Assembly (NCBI GenBank): GCA_042138015.1
Contig: JBHIVA010000002.1
Location: 15,997-79,996 of the forward strand
Direction of reading: 5' to 3'
DNA: 64,000 nt
DNA from: TH1177 sp042138015
Lineage (GTDB): Archaea > Thermoproteota > Nitrososphaeria > Nitrososphaerales > Nitrososphaeraceae
Part shown: positions 17,355-26,884 of the stretch, piece after piece
How the letters are laid out: every line of letters starts with the position of its first letter
Numbering within the stretch: position 1 is the first letter of the stretch
Notes under the pieces: generated by a model
Told to the model about the DNA's origin: nothing
Database searches by the model: none
Seen by the model: only the letters and a program-made list of their open reading frames with translations
Program-made: the position numbers and the translations under genes

Positions 17355-18632
17355 TTATACCACATCCCTTGGGTCAGTTATTTTTCCAGTGATAGCGGAA
17401 GAAGCTACGACTAACGGAGAAGCTAAATATGTTTTTGATTCTACATGACCCATTCTTCCAGGAAAATTTCTATTTGTAGTACTAATACATATTTCATCCT
17501 TTGATAGCACACCCATATGGGCACCACAACATGCACCACAAGTCGGTGGTCCAACTACTGCTCCAGCCTCCAAAAAAATGGTAACTAAACCTTCTTTCAT
17601 TGCTTTTAGGAATATTGATTGTGCAGCAGGTAAAACCTCTGTTCTAACCTTTACTTTTCTACCTTTCATAATTTTCGCAGCATTTCTTAAATCTTCTAAT
17701 TTAGCGCCAGTACAAGAACCAATGTATGCTTTATCTACCTCGGTTCCTTGCAATTCTCTTACTACAGCAATATTTTCGGGAGAAAATGGTTTGGCAACGA
17801 TTGGTTCAAGTTTTTCTATATCATAAGAATAAACTTCAGAAAACTCTGCATCTACGTCACTGAAGACAGGATTATAATTCTTATTTGTTCTCGAATTCAA
17901 ATATTCATAGGTAGTTTTATCTGGTTCTATTATTCCATTTTTTGCTCCTGCTTCTGTAGTCATATTTGTAAGTGTTATTCGTTCCTCCATGTTCATTTTT
18001 TCTACAACCTCGCCAGAGAATTGCATTGTTTTATAATTTGCACCATCTGTTCCTATATCACCAATAATTTTTAAAATAATATCTTTCGCCATAATAAATT
18101 CTGGTTTTTTACCATTTATTTTGAATAACAATGCTTCTGGAACCCTGAACCAGATTTTTCCTTTCATTAATACATAGGCTATATCAGTGTGTCCTAATCC
18201 AACAGCTAAGGCTCCTACAGCTCCTGATGTGTTAGTATGAGAGTCTCCTCCAACATATAACTCACCAGGAAGGATTAATCCTTCTTCGTGAGATAATGTA
18301 TGACATATCCCATATTGACCTAATCCGTATTTGTAATGCTTCGTAACATTAAATTTCTTAGACCAGTTAGATAAGAGAGCGATATTTTTCGCAGAAATTT
18401 TATCAGATGCAGGTACAAAGTGATCTTCGCTAATCCAGACTTTTTCAGGATCATATAATTTTTCGAGTTTTATACCTTTTTTTTCCCATTCAGAAAAAAC
18501 CTTGATTACTCCTGGACCTGAAACATCATGAATCATAACTTTGTCTATATCGGCTATTACAACTTCGCCAGGTGATACTTTATTTTTACCCGATGCCCTT
18601 GCTATTATTTTTTCAGTAATATTCATTACCAT
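17355..18632 (-). CDS. leuC: 3-isopropylmalate dehydratase large subunit
   Basis: The 425-residue aconitase-superfamily protein has the [4Fe-4S] ligands in IGSCTGAK and in PPTCGACCGAH, together with GDSHTNTSGAVGALAVGLGHTD and the C-terminal NRNFPGRMG. It is the archaeal short-type large subunit paired with leuD. The closely related homoaconitase large subunit cannot be ruled out. ATG 18632 is used; a second ATG lies two codons in. Confidence 0.9.
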   Translation of the reverse strand: MVMNITEKIIARASGKNKVSPGEVVIADIDKVMIHDVSGPGVIKVFSEWEKKGIKLEKLYDPEKVWISEDHFVPASDKISAKNIALLSNWSKKFNVTKHYKYGLGQYGICHTLSHEEGLILPGELYVGGDSHTNTSGAVGALAVGLGHTDIAYVLMKGKIWFRVPEALLFKINGKKPEFIMAKDIILKIIGDIGTDGANYKTMQFSGEVVEKMNMEERITLTNMTTEAGAKNGIIEPDKTTYEYLNSRTNKNYNPVFSDVDAEFSEVYSYDIEKLEPIVAKPFSPENIAVVRELQGTEVDKAYIGSCTGAKLEDLRNAAKIMKGRKVKVRTEVLPAAQSIFLKAMKEGLVTIFLEAGAVVGPPTCGACCGAHMGVLSKDEICISTTNRNFPGRMGHVESKTYLASPLVVASSAITGKITDPRDVV

Positions 18633-18695
18633 TGTATTATTTAAATAAAATTATTTTTTCTCTGAATTAAAACTTTCTAAAAAAATAAAAATGTA

Positions 18696-19481
18696 ATGAA
18701 AAGAACTAATTTAAGAAAACAAATGATTCAACTAATTCCGATCCAAATTAAGAAAAAAAAGAAAATCTTTGATCTACCTCATTTAATTACTTCCACTGGA
18801 TTTATTTTCAAGGATAATGATATAATTATTGTTTCAAGCAAATTTGTCTCTATCAGTGAAGGAGCTATTTTAGATCTTTCATACGTTAAAGTAAGTTCGG
18901 AAGCAAAGAATCTATCAGAGAAATACTATATGGATCCTAGAATTGCAGAAATTGTACTTAGAGATTCGGATACAATATTTGGGGGATTGCCTGGATTCTT
19001 ACTTGCTGTAAAAAACGGAGTGCTTGCTCCAAATGCAGGTATAGATAAATCTAATGTTCCAGAAAATCAAATAATTTGTTTACCAGCTAATGCATTTTAT
19101 TCTGCTGAAAAGATTCGTTTACATTTTCTTATAGAGTACGGAATAAAAGTGGGCGTAGTAATTTCAGATAGTAGATTAATGCCAACAAGGATAGGAACTG
19201 TAGGTGTTGCTGTGGGATGTGCTGGAATAGAACCAGTTGAAGATTTGCGAGGTCATAAAGATCTCTATGGGAATATTATGAAATATACTTTAAAAGCAAA
19301 TGCTGATTCTTTGGCAACTATGGGAACATTTCTAATGGGAGAAAGTGATGAGTCAATTCCGGTAGTAGTTGTTAGAGGAGCTAAAATACCATTAACAGAT
19401 AGAAATTTATCTTGGAGAGATTTAGCCATAGAATATAACGATGACATATATCTGAGAGGAATGAACCTAATTAATCAATAA
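18696..19481 (+). CDS. cofE: Coenzyme F420-0:L-glutamate ligase
   Basis: CofE adds gamma-linked glutamates to F420-0 using GTP. The 261-residue protein contains IIIVSSKFVSISEGA near the start, PNAGIDKSNVPE, ISDSRLMPTRIGTVGVAVGCAGI and RDLAGI-like DLRGHKDLYG, all CofE hallmarks. It is the single-domain archaeal form without the bacterial FbiB extension. It diverges from leuC with about 60 bases between starts. The FO synthase genes cofG and cofH lie 40 kb further on. Confidence 0.93.
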   Translation: MKRTNLRKQMIQLIPIQIKKKKKIFDLPHLITSTGFIFKDNDIIIVSSKFVSISEGAILDLSYVKVSSEAKNLSEKYYMDPRIAEIVLRDSDTIFGGLPGFLLAVKNGVLAPNAGIDKSNVPENQIICLPANAFYSAEKIRLHFLIEYGIKVGVVISDSRLMPTRIGTVGVAVGCAGIEPVEDLRGHKDLYGNIMKYTLKANADSLATMGTFLMGESDESIPVVVVRGAKIPLTDRNLSWRDLAIEYNDDIYLRGMNLINQ

Positions 19482-19534
19482 TATTATTAGCATAGCGTTT
19501 TAATATAACTTTGATCTCAAAAATCAAATAACAC

Positions 19535-20086
19535 ATGTCAGAGTTCCTTACCAGTTACCCACGGAAGATAGGAATTTTAAAGGGCTTACAAGATTCAATT
19601 AAGTTGGAGGATATACAATTCGATCATTTAAGTTTAATGGTAAGAATAAAAAAAGATGAAATTATAAATGCCCTAATCGAAGAAGGATTTAAGAAAGTTA
19701 AATTAGAAAATAAGAAGCCAGGTCAAATCGGACATGGATTTGCAAAACGATTGAAAAAACCTTGGGAAATGCATATTCGTTTGTTAGAAATAAATCAGGG
19801 TTTGATAGCTCTTCAAGGCGAAGTAGAAATCTCACGAAAGTATATCCAACATATTAGGTCGGTACGATGTCCTGTAGTATATGAAATAGAATCAATCTTA
19901 AAAAAACACAAAATTGAATACAAAATATGGAACTCGAAGGTACGAGATTATATAACACATGTTGTTGATAACCACCAAATTATTCTTAATTCTCCGAAAA
20001 TTCCTGCAATGCCTTGGATTTTAATGATAGTATCTGGCTGTTTAATTGCAATTATGCATGGTTTTAAATTCTTAAGGATTTTTTAG
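19535..20086 (+). CDS. Hypothetical protein with C-terminal membrane helix
   Basis: Not recognised. The 183-residue protein has a soluble N-terminal part of about 155 residues with mixed helices and strands and many Lys/Arg, then one hydrophobic segment (residues about 159-178), so it resembles a tail-anchored protein facing the cytoplasm. It lies between cofE and the DRG GTPase on the same strand with gaps of about 50 bases. Confidence 0.6.
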   Translation: MSEFLTSYPRKIGILKGLQDSIKLEDIQFDHLSLMVRIKKDEIINALIEEGFKKVKLENKKPGQIGHGFAKRLKKPWEMHIRLLEINQGLIALQGEVEISRKYIQHIRSVRCPVVYEIESILKKHKIEYKIWNSKVRDYITHVVDNHQIILNSPKIPAMPWILMIVSGCLIAIMHGFKFLRIF

Positions 20087-20128
20087 ACAAGATTTTTTTA
20101 TTCTATTCTACCTATATATTTTGTAAAA

Positions 20129-21250
20129 ATGGGAATTCCTGAAAAAATTAAAGCGATAGAAGATGAAATCCATAAAACCCAGTTAAATAAGGCAACGGAA
20201 TTTCACATTGGTATTTTAAAAGCTAAAATTGCAAAGCTCAAGAGGGAACAAGAAGAAAATAAACATGGCAAAACTGTTTCATCGGGAAGAGGGAGCAGTG
20301 GATATGATGTTAAAAAAGAAGGGGATGCAACAGTTGTATTGATTGGTTTTCCAAGTGTTGGAAAATCTACCCTTTTAAATAGTTTAACCAATGCAAACTC
20401 ACGCATTGGAGCTTATCAATTTACAACTTTAACTGCTGTTCCGGGGATGATGAACTATAGAGGCGCAAGAATTCAGATAATAGATCTGCCTGGAATAATA
20501 AAAGGAGCTGCTTCAGGAAAAGGAATGGGGAAAAAGGTTCTCTCAATAGCAAGAAATGCAGATCTCGTATTAGTAATTGTAGACGTTTTCCAACCACATC
20601 ATTATGATGTTTTAGTGAAAGAATTATCTGAGATAGGTATAAAAGTGAATAGTCGACCCCCAGACGTAATCGTTACCAGAACGGAAAAGGGTGGGATATC
20701 TGTCAACCTAGATCATTCTTCTCAATTATCAGAATCTCTGGTACGTGAGATCTGCAAAATTTATGGAATACACAACGGAAGAATTACAATTAGAGAAAAA
20801 AATTTAACAAGCGATGGATTGATTGATGTCCTAATTGGGAACAGAGTATATCCTAGTTGTATAGTGGTTATAAATAAAATAGATTTGATTAGTACTAAAA
20901 ATTTAAATGAAATTATAAAAAACTTTACGAATAATGCAATCCCTGTATCAGCTGATTCTGATATTAACATAGAAAAAGTCAAAGAATCAATTTTCCAAAA
21001 ATTAGATTTTATTAGGATCTATATGAGACCAAAAGGTGGGAATACTGATTTTGAAGAGCCTTTGATTGTACGAAAGGGAGTTAAAGTTAGAGACATATGT
21101 CTACAATTACATAGAAATATGCTTAGAGACTTTAAATTCGCGTTAATATGGGGAGAAAGTGTAAAATTTGGAGGCCAAAAGGTCGGTTTAGATCATGTAT
21201 TATCTGATAAAGATGTATTAACTATTGTCAAGAAAGTTAATGCTTTGTAA
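20129..21250 (+). CDS. DRG-family GTPase (Obg/DRG superfamily)
   Basis: The 373-residue protein has a helical N-terminus, then the G1 box GFPSVGKST (about 73-81), the G2 Thr in YQFTTLTAVPG, G3 DLPGI, the G4 NKID, and a C-terminal TGS domain (about 295-370). This is the architecture of archaeal/eukaryotic DRG proteins, which bind translating ribosomes. The internal insert after PDVIVT is also typical of DRG. Confidence 0.93.
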   Translation: MGIPEKIKAIEDEIHKTQLNKATEFHIGILKAKIAKLKREQEENKHGKTVSSGRGSSGYDVKKEGDATVVLIGFPSVGKSTLLNSLTNANSRIGAYQFTTLTAVPGMMNYRGARIQIIDLPGIIKGAASGKGMGKKVLSIARNADLVLVIVDVFQPHHYDVLVKELSEIGIKVNSRPPDVIVTRTEKGGISVNLDHSSQLSESLVREICKIYGIHNGRITIREKNLTSDGLIDVLIGNRVYPSCIVVINKIDLISTKNLNEIIKNFTNNAIPVSADSDINIEKVKESIFQKLDFIRIYMRPKGGNTDFEEPLIVRKGVKVRDICLQLHRNMLRDFKFALIWGESVKFGGQKVGLDHVLSDKDVLTIVKKVNAL

Positions 21251-21285
21251 TATGTCGTGACTTTTGTCCTTAATATGAAAAATAC

Positions 21286-21864
21286 CTAGCTGTGTCCATT
21301 ATTTTTAGTGGAATTATTTATATTATTTTCGTTGCTGTCCATCTCTTCATTTTCACCCTTCTTTTTTCTTAAATTCGTATAAATTAGAGCCCCAATTATT
21401 CCTGCAATTATTATATAATTAACAGGAGGATTGATGTATTTTAAAACAAGTCCAATTTTTGGAATGACAAAAAATACACTTCCAATGTAATCTTTTTCCC
21501 TAATTGGAAAATCTGTTCCTGGAATAATACCATTATTAGCATCTCCTTTTGTAACTATTATTTTCTCTCCAAATCTATCTGTAATGTCAATTATTCTATG
21601 TACTATTACTCTGTCAGCACCATCAGGTCTGTCAAATACTATTATATCTCCGATTTTTAAATTCTTAAATGAATCACCATCTTTAACTACCAATATATCT
21701 CCAACGTTTAAAACTGGAATCATGCTGCCGCTAGAGACAACATAAAATGGATTATCCACATCAAAATAGACCTTTATAGCAAACCAAAATATCGCTACTC
21801 CTATGACAACGATAATAATATCTTTGATGTAACTATATTTTTTATCTCTTCCTAGCAATTTCAA
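21286..21864 (-). CDS. Signal peptidase I (Sec11-type)
   Basis: The 192-residue membrane protease removes signal peptides from exported proteins. It has an N-terminal membrane helix (about 15-34), the catalytic Ser in SSGSMIP, His instead of the bacterial Lys in DRVIVHRII, and the Asp-bearing TKGDANNG. The Ser/His arrangement is the archaeal and ER type. A second hydrophobic segment (about 145-165) and a charged Asn/Glu-rich tail follow. Several exported proteins in this window are likely substrates. Confidence 0.92.
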   Translation of the reverse strand: MKLLGRDKKYSYIKDIIIVVIGVAIFWFAIKVYFDVDNPFYVVSSGSMIPVLNVGDILVVKDGDSFKNLKIGDIIVFDRPDGADRVIVHRIIDITDRFGEKIIVTKGDANNGIIPGTDFPIREKDYIGSVFFVIPKIGLVLKYINPPVNYIIIAGIIGALIYTNLRKKKGENEEMDSNENNINNSTKNNGHS

Positions 21865-21991
21865 TTACAATCGATTTATTTAGTTACATAAACGTTTAGA
21901 TGAATTCTTATATATTGGCAGCTCAGTCAAATGCCTTTATTTCATATCTATGATTCAAGATTAACTCTGACTCTTCACTGCTGCCTGTATA

Positions 21992-22411
21992 TTAGATTGT
22001 ATAATGAGTATTAAAATAATCGTTAACTGCTTGATTTGCAACTTTATCGACATGAATATTTCTTTTTCTGGGTACGAACATATATGAAATAATATCAAAT
22101 TTATTTTCAAGATTAATTATTTGACGTACCAAAGTTTTCAGCTCTTTTCTTCTTAACTTGTTTTTTGATCTCCTCTGTTTAACTACTTGTAAACAATCAG
22201 AGAAAACGATGATATGGTCGTCAAATTTTAGAGCTAATTCTAGAGCTCGTTTTAATGCTATATATTCTGATTGAATATTATTCAAAATACCTACATACTC
22301 GCCATATGTTAAAATAAGTTTATTTTCTCGATGAATGGTAACTCCTATTCCAGAAGCTCCTGGATTTCCCCTAGAAACACCATCAATATGAATACGAAGC
22401 AAAATATTCAT
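21992..22411 (-). CDS. rnhA: Ribonuclease HI family protein
   Basis: The 139-residue protein cuts the RNA strand of RNA-DNA hybrids. The four acidic active-site positions are visible: Asp in HIDGVSRGNPG, Glu in IQSEYIALK, Asp in VFSDCLQVV and Asp in NIHVDKVAN. The length equals short archaeal/bacterial RNase HI domains without an accessory N-terminal domain. Confidence 0.88.
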   Translation of the reverse strand: MNILLRIHIDGVSRGNPGASGIGVTIHRENKLILTYGEYVGILNNIQSEYIALKRALELALKFDDHIIVFSDCLQVVKQRRSKNKLRRKELKTLVRQIINLENKFDIISYMFVPRKRNIHVDKVANQAVNDYFNTHYTI

Positions 22412-22476
22412 TAAAGGACATTCATATGGACTATATTTTAGTTGCTGAAGATTTTGTTTTGTAATTTGGCTATCAA

Positions 22477-23232
22477 TTAAACTTCCAAGTATGGTTTGTA
22501 GTTTTCAACTACATCAATTAACGGGAAACGTTTTCCTCCGACAATTTTGATATCTACTTTTATATCATTTTTATTTATCTCGATTATATTATATGAATTT
22601 TCAAAAAAACCTCTGAATCTATCAGATGTAGTAGTTCCCGAATATGCAATTTCCAAAGTACCTAAATTCCATACCCATGGTCTGTGTTTGTGCCCACAAA
22701 GAACCAAGTTCACTTTAGATTGAAGACATGATCTTAAAGTATCTCCAGCATCATATACTATTACTTTATCTGTTCCAGTATCAGGGATACTTATCAAATG
22801 GTGATGCATTGCCACTACTTTTAACTTAGAAAATTTCGTCATATTTCTTTCCATCCATAAATTTTGTCGATATCCAACCTCTCCTTCATCCCTGTCAGGT
22901 CTTGCTGTATTTAATGTTACAATAATTACATCTTCAAATTCATATATCTGACTTTTCATAGGAAAGAACTTTTTAAACAAGAGATATCCAGTGTGTCTAT
23001 AATCATGATTACCTGGAAGTATTATTTTTTTTGAACAATTCAATCTATTTATCTGTTTTTTCGCTCTTTCAAACTGGACCAATAATCCATCATCAGTGAT
23101 ATCGCCTGTTAATATTATACAATCGGGATTTATTTCCGAATTTATTTCTTTTTCTAATAAATCAAAAATATCTTGTTGAAAATGAGTACCCATATGAATA
23201 TCAGAAATTTGTACAATTCTCATATGTGACAT
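22477..23232 (-). CDS. Calcineurin-like metallophosphoesterase (cytosolic)
   Basis: The 251-residue protein has all class motifs in order: QISDIHMGTHF, LTGDITDDG, PGNHDYRH, MHHHLISIP and CGHKHRPW. There is no signal peptide, so unlike the enzyme at 963-2072 it acts inside the cell. The layout resembles the CpdA/YfcE-like group of phosphodiesterases; the substrate is unknown. A second ATG three codons downstream (MRIVQISD) may be the true start. Confidence 0.85.
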   Translation of the reverse strand: MSHMRIVQISDIHMGTHFQQDIFDLLEKEINSEINPDCIILTGDITDDGLLVQFERAKKQINRLNCSKKIILPGNHDYRHTGYLLFKKFFPMKSQIYEFEDVIIVTLNTARPDRDEGEVGYRQNLWMERNMTKFSKLKVVAMHHHLISIPDTGTDKVIVYDAGDTLRSCLQSKVNLVLCGHKHRPWVWNLGTLEIAYSGTTTSDRFRGFFENSYNIIEINKNDIKVDIKIVGGKRFPLIDVVENYKPYLEV

Positions 23233-23365
23233 TTTCTGATTTATGATTATTAAACAATTGCCTAATTATTCAAAAAATATTTTATTAGAAATTAATGTGT
23301 AAATTATTAAAAAAATGATCATAGAAAGACTCTAATACTCAAATTTAAAGACAATAAGATACATA

Positions 23366-23929
23366 ATGCCTAAAAGACGATTTAAGCCGGAAAAACCTTC
23401 AAAAAAAATTGGCAAAAAACAACTCTTACTTCCTCCGGTAATGATTGGCATTGCTACTTTTGCTGGTATTATAATAATGCAATTTTCACCCCCGCCACCT
23501 GTTTTAGACATATGTTTGAAAGCTCATAATATAGATACTTTTAATATTTACCCTATTGTTCAAATTTTTGTAGATGGTAAACAGAAACTATTACCAGATA
23601 CTGTAGGTAAAGAAATCAAAGAAGGAAAAGAATGTCTTCATATCATTCACACTGATGAAATAGGTGAAAATCTACATGTGCAATATATTCGACCAATTCG
23701 ACTTTCAATGGATGATTTTATCAATATCTACTCGAGTAAAAATAATACTATTACGGTTATTGATAATAGTACTAAAGCATTAACTGAAGAGAATTTGAAT
23801 CTGGGCCAATATGATATTCATTACTCTTATTTCTCTGAAAATAATGAATTCACTAAAGTTTCAAATTCCACAATTATGCCACCATTTCAAGATAATATGG
23901 TAGTTAAAATGGAGTTAAAATCCAAATAA
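23366..23929 (+). CDS. Membrane-anchored hypothetical protein with extracellular domain
   Basis: The 187-residue protein has a very basic N-terminus (about 20 residues of Lys/Arg/Pro), one membrane helix (about 24-40) and an extracellular domain of about 140 residues that looks beta-rich, with two cysteines that could form a disulfide. By the positive-inside rule the C-terminal part is outside. No family is recognised; it stands directly before the dehydrogenase gene with about 40 bases between. Confidence 0.6.
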   Translation: MPKRRFKPEKPSKKIGKKQLLLPPVMIGIATFAGIIIMQFSPPPPVLDICLKAHNIDTFNIYPIVQIFVDGKQKLLPDTVGKEIKEGKECLHIIHTDEIGENLHVQYIRPIRLSMDDFINIYSSKNNTITVIDNSTKALTEENLNLGQYDIHYSYFSENNEFTKVSNSTIMPPFQDNMVVKMELKSK

Positions 23930-23967
23930 TATATAAATAGATCGATTTTAGTGAATTTTGAACATTT

Positions 23968-24990
23968 GTGACAAAAAAAGCAATCGTGATTAAGGGAGAC
24001 GGAACGGGACCAGAACTAGTTAACGCTATGATGAAAGTTTTAAGAGATTGTAATACTTCAATTGAGTTAATTCCAGTAGAAGCGGGATCCGATTATTGGG
24101 AAAAAAATAAAACAGATTCCTATATATCTGATGAAGTTTGGAGTATGCTTTCAGAGAGTGATGCTTGCTTCAAGGGTCCTACAACTACGGTACCAGATCC
24201 TACGGCTCCTAGAAGTGTGGCTGTCAGCATAAGACAAAAATTTGAATTATATGCCAACATTAGACCAATAAAAACCTACAAAAGATCTAAGTTAAAACTT
24301 AACTTTATTTGTGTGAGAGAAGCAACAGAAGGTCTTTATGCAGGGATAGAGTTCAAAACAAGTGATGATTCCGCTATAGCGATCAGGAAAATTACAAGAA
24401 AGGGATGTGAAAGAGTAACAAAAAAAGCATTTCAACTTACTAAAGATCTAGGATTTAGACAGTTATTCGCTATAACCAAACGCAATATTCTTAAAGAAAC
24501 GGATGGCATATTTATGTCTAGTGTGGAAAAGCTTAAAAATGAATTTAATTCGATAAATGTAGAAGAATATTATATTGATAATGTAACTCAACAATTGGTA
24601 AAAAATCCAGAACGTTTTAACGAAAGTATTTTGTTAAGCACTAATTTATTTATGGACATTATTTCTGAATGTGCATCAGGTCACGTTGGTTCTATAGGAA
24701 ATGTTTATTCTGGAAACTATGGAGATGACTTTGCTATGTTTGAACCAGCTCATGGAAGTGCTCCAAAATATGCAGGTCAAAATAAAGTGAATCCTGTAGC
24801 AACTATATGTTCAGGAGCTTGGATGTTAGAATTCTTAGGCGAAAAAGATATTTCTAAAGCTATATTTGATGCTACTGAAGAAGTAATTAATGAAAACAAA
24901 TATGTAACATATGATTTAGGTGGTAATGCATCTCTATCCAAAATGACTGAAGAAATTTCTATTAAAGCATCTAAACTACTTAAAAAATAA
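23968..24990 (+). CDS. Isocitrate/3-isopropylmalate dehydrogenase family protein
   Basis: The 340-residue enzyme oxidatively decarboxylates a (2R,3S)-2-hydroxyacid. Visible are KGDGTGPEL at the N-terminus, the substrate loop SVAVSIRQKFELYANIRP, REATEGLYAGIEF, the metal-binding aspartates of the FMDIIS/GDDFAMFEPAHGSAP region. The REATEGLYAGIE form and the Ser-x-x-x-x-x-Arg spacing of the substrate loop lean towards isocitrate dehydrogenase; leuCD in the same region leave isopropylmalate dehydrogenase open. GTG 23968 is the start. Confidence 0.85.
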   Translation: MTKKAIVIKGDGTGPELVNAMMKVLRDCNTSIELIPVEAGSDYWEKNKTDSYISDEVWSMLSESDACFKGPTTTVPDPTAPRSVAVSIRQKFELYANIRPIKTYKRSKLKLNFICVREATEGLYAGIEFKTSDDSAIAIRKITRKGCERVTKKAFQLTKDLGFRQLFAITKRNILKETDGIFMSSVEKLKNEFNSINVEEYYIDNVTQQLVKNPERFNESILLSTNLFMDIISECASGHVGSIGNVYSGNYGDDFAMFEPAHGSAPKYAGQNKVNPVATICSGAWMLEFLGEKDISKAIFDATEEVINENKYVTYDLGGNASLSKMTEEISIKASKLLKK

Positions 24991-25000
24991 AATATACTGT

Positions 25001-25531
25001 TCATAATTTAAGGGAAAGTTCATAAACATATAGAGTTTCAAAGAAAAACTTTTTTGAACTAATTATTCTCTTTTTTAGATTTTTGTAAGAAATAAAATTA
25101 TCAAGATGTCTCAAATTAGCGAGTGAAGAACTAATTATAATTATCTTACCGTTTGTTTTTAATAGTGGTAGTGAATCTTCTATAAAACGTAAAGTCAGTT
25201 CGATCCCCACTCTTCCCCCATGAATAGTTCTGTCTTGAAATTTATTTGTATCCTCATTAGGCAAGTAGGGAGGATTACTGACGATCAAATCAAATTTTCC
25301 AACTATTGCCGAAACTACATCACAACATAACCAATGTATTTGTGATCCTATATTATTTTTACAATATTTTATAGAATCAATATCAATATCAATTCCAACT
25401 ACAAAACTAAAATTTTTCCTTAAACTCTGACAAATTCGTCCAGAACCCACACCTATTTCTAAAACTGATGATCCTGAATATCCTGTAATAGAATGTAGTA
25501 ATAATAATGTGTCATCATTTTGGTTATACAT
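25001..25531 (-). CDS. HemK/Mtq2-like protein N5-glutamine methyltransferase
   Basis: The 176-residue class I SAM methyltransferase has VLEIGVGSGRI (SAM site) and SNPPYLP at residues 85-90, the substrate-recognising NPPY of HemK enzymes, followed by the typical GGRVGIELTLRFI. It lacks the N-terminal domain of bacterial PrmC, as expected for the archaeal/eukaryotic Mtq2 form that methylates the GGQ glutamine of the release factor. It ends the conserved radA-to-hemK gene row. Confidence 0.9.
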   Translation of the reverse strand: MYNQNDDTLLLLHSITGYSGSSVLEIGVGSGRICQSLRKNFSFVVGIDIDIDSIKYCKNNIGSQIHWLCCDVVSAIVGKFDLIVSNPPYLPNEDTNKFQDRTIHGGRVGIELTLRFIEDSLPLLKTNGKIIIISSSLANLRHLDNFISYKNLKKRIISSKKFFFETLYVYELSLKL

Positions 25532-25536
25532 AGAAT

Positions 25537-26259
25537 TTATCCTGACTTAATTAGATCTTTAGCCAATTGTATTATTTTTTTAGGTTCGAGATCTTTGATC
25601 TTTATATTGTCAAAATTCAAATCTATTTTTTCTTTTGAAATTTTTCTAACTTTTTTATTCCTAAAGGAAAAAATATAATGTATAATAGAAATTAATTCTC
25701 TTGAAATAGGTATATTTTTTGAATTTAATTTTATCAACTTGGATTCTACAGAAGGTTTTGGATTAAATGAATTTTTATCTATAGAAATAAGTTGTTGAAT
25801 GTCAAAACAATATTGAGATATCGCTGAAATGGCTCTATAATTTTTACCTGAATATTTTGATAGAATTTTTTCTGCAAATTCTTTTTGAACTAGTACTATT
25901 GCTCGATTGAATTTTTTTGTCGCTAGCCAGGAAAAAATATCTCTGCTTCTAGAATAAGGGATATTGGAGACAAAAACATCAAAATCCAAAGGTTTATTAT
26001 ATTTAAGAATATCCTCATTTATTATCTCTAAATTTTTGTAAACTATACTCTTTTTCAATAATTGTCTGTATAATCTATTGTCTATTTCAAATGCTTTTAC
26101 AAATTTTCCTCTCTTGCATAGATCAAATGTAATTTCGCCTTTACCAGATCCCATTTCACAAATATTTTCATTCGAAGTAATATTAGCGTAATCTATTATT
26201 TTTGTAATTAAAATTTTATCTATTAAATGATTTTGACCAAATTTTTGTACATAATTCAT
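25537..26259 (-). CDS. rsmA: 16S rRNA dimethyladenosine transferase (KsgA/Dim1)
   Basis: The 240-residue protein dimethylates two adjacent adenines near the 3' end of 16S rRNA. It shows QNHLIDKILITKI, CEMGSGKGEITFDL (SAM binding), and SNIPYS at about 98-103, the catalytic NxPY/F motif of the family. Its start overlaps the DUF655 stop by four bases, and the hemK-like gene follows with a five-base gap, so the three are translationally coupled. Confidence 0.93.
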   Translation of the reverse strand: MNYVQKFGQNHLIDKILITKIIDYANITSNENICEMGSGKGEITFDLCKRGKFVKAFEIDNRLYRQLLKKSIVYKNLEIINEDILKYNKPLDFDVFVSNIPYSRSRDIFSWLATKKFNRAIVLVQKEFAEKILSKYSGKNYRAISAISQYCFDIQQLISIDKNSFNPKPSVESKLIKLNSKNIPISRELISIIHYIFSFRNKKVRKISKEKIDLNFDNIKIKDLEPKKIIQLAKDLIKSG

Positions 26260-26870
26260 TTTCTTACAAAGATATTCATTCTCGCTTCCCCTGAAATCTC
26301 TTCAACGATTCGTTTTGCGATCAGCTTTTGTAATTCTTTTATTCCAGTTCTTTCCTGGAGATCTTTAAAATGTTCAAATTTTTTTTTCTCCCTCTCGATA
26401 ATTATACTTTTCATATATGTCTTGCCTATTCCAGGGATCAATTCTAATGCATGTATTCTAGGAGTAATTGGTTGGGCATTATTCATATAATCAATAAATC
26501 TTTTTTCGTTAATAGCTATTATTTTTTCGATAACTAACGGAATTTCATTTTTTGAGGTTTGAGATAGATCGTCAAAATTAAGCCTTCCTAAGACACTAAT
26601 TATCTTTTCTCTTCCGTCCCTGCCAATATAAACACGTTCTCCTATGTCAAAATTTTTACTCGGATCACCTAATAATTCTAAAAGGGTTAATCTTTCTTCA
26701 CCGATTGCCTGTATTATTACTCCTTCTCTTTTTTTTACTGTAAAAGACTTACCACTTATTGTAAAATCTATTACATATGCAAATTCTTCATATTTTCTAT
26801 TAAGATGTCCGCCTATATTGCCAAACTCATTCGCTCTAGATTTTTGATAAGAGTTTGGCTGTGACACCAT
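26256..26870 (-). CDS. DUF655 family RNA-binding protein
   Basis: The 204-residue protein begins with a poorly conserved arm, then an OB-like/S1-like beta region (YEEFAYVIDF through GDPSKNFDIGERVYIGRDGREKI) and a C-terminal helix-hairpin-helix segment LELIPGIGKTYMKSIIIERE. This is the DUF655 layout, found in archaea next to rpo4, L21e and ksgA as here. It probably has a role in ribosome or RNA maturation (inference from neighbours). Confidence 0.9.
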   Translation of the reverse strand: MVSQPNSYQKSRANEFGNIGGHLNRKYEEFAYVIDFTISGKSFTVKKREGVIIQAIGEERLTLLELLGDPSKNFDIGERVYIGRDGREKIISVLGRLNFDDLSQTSKNEIPLVIEKIIAINEKRFIDYMNNAQPITPRIHALELIPGIGKTYMKSIIIEREKKKFEHFKDLQERTGIKELQKLIAKRIVEEISGEARMNIFVRK

Positions 26871-26884
26871 TAATCATCCTATAT

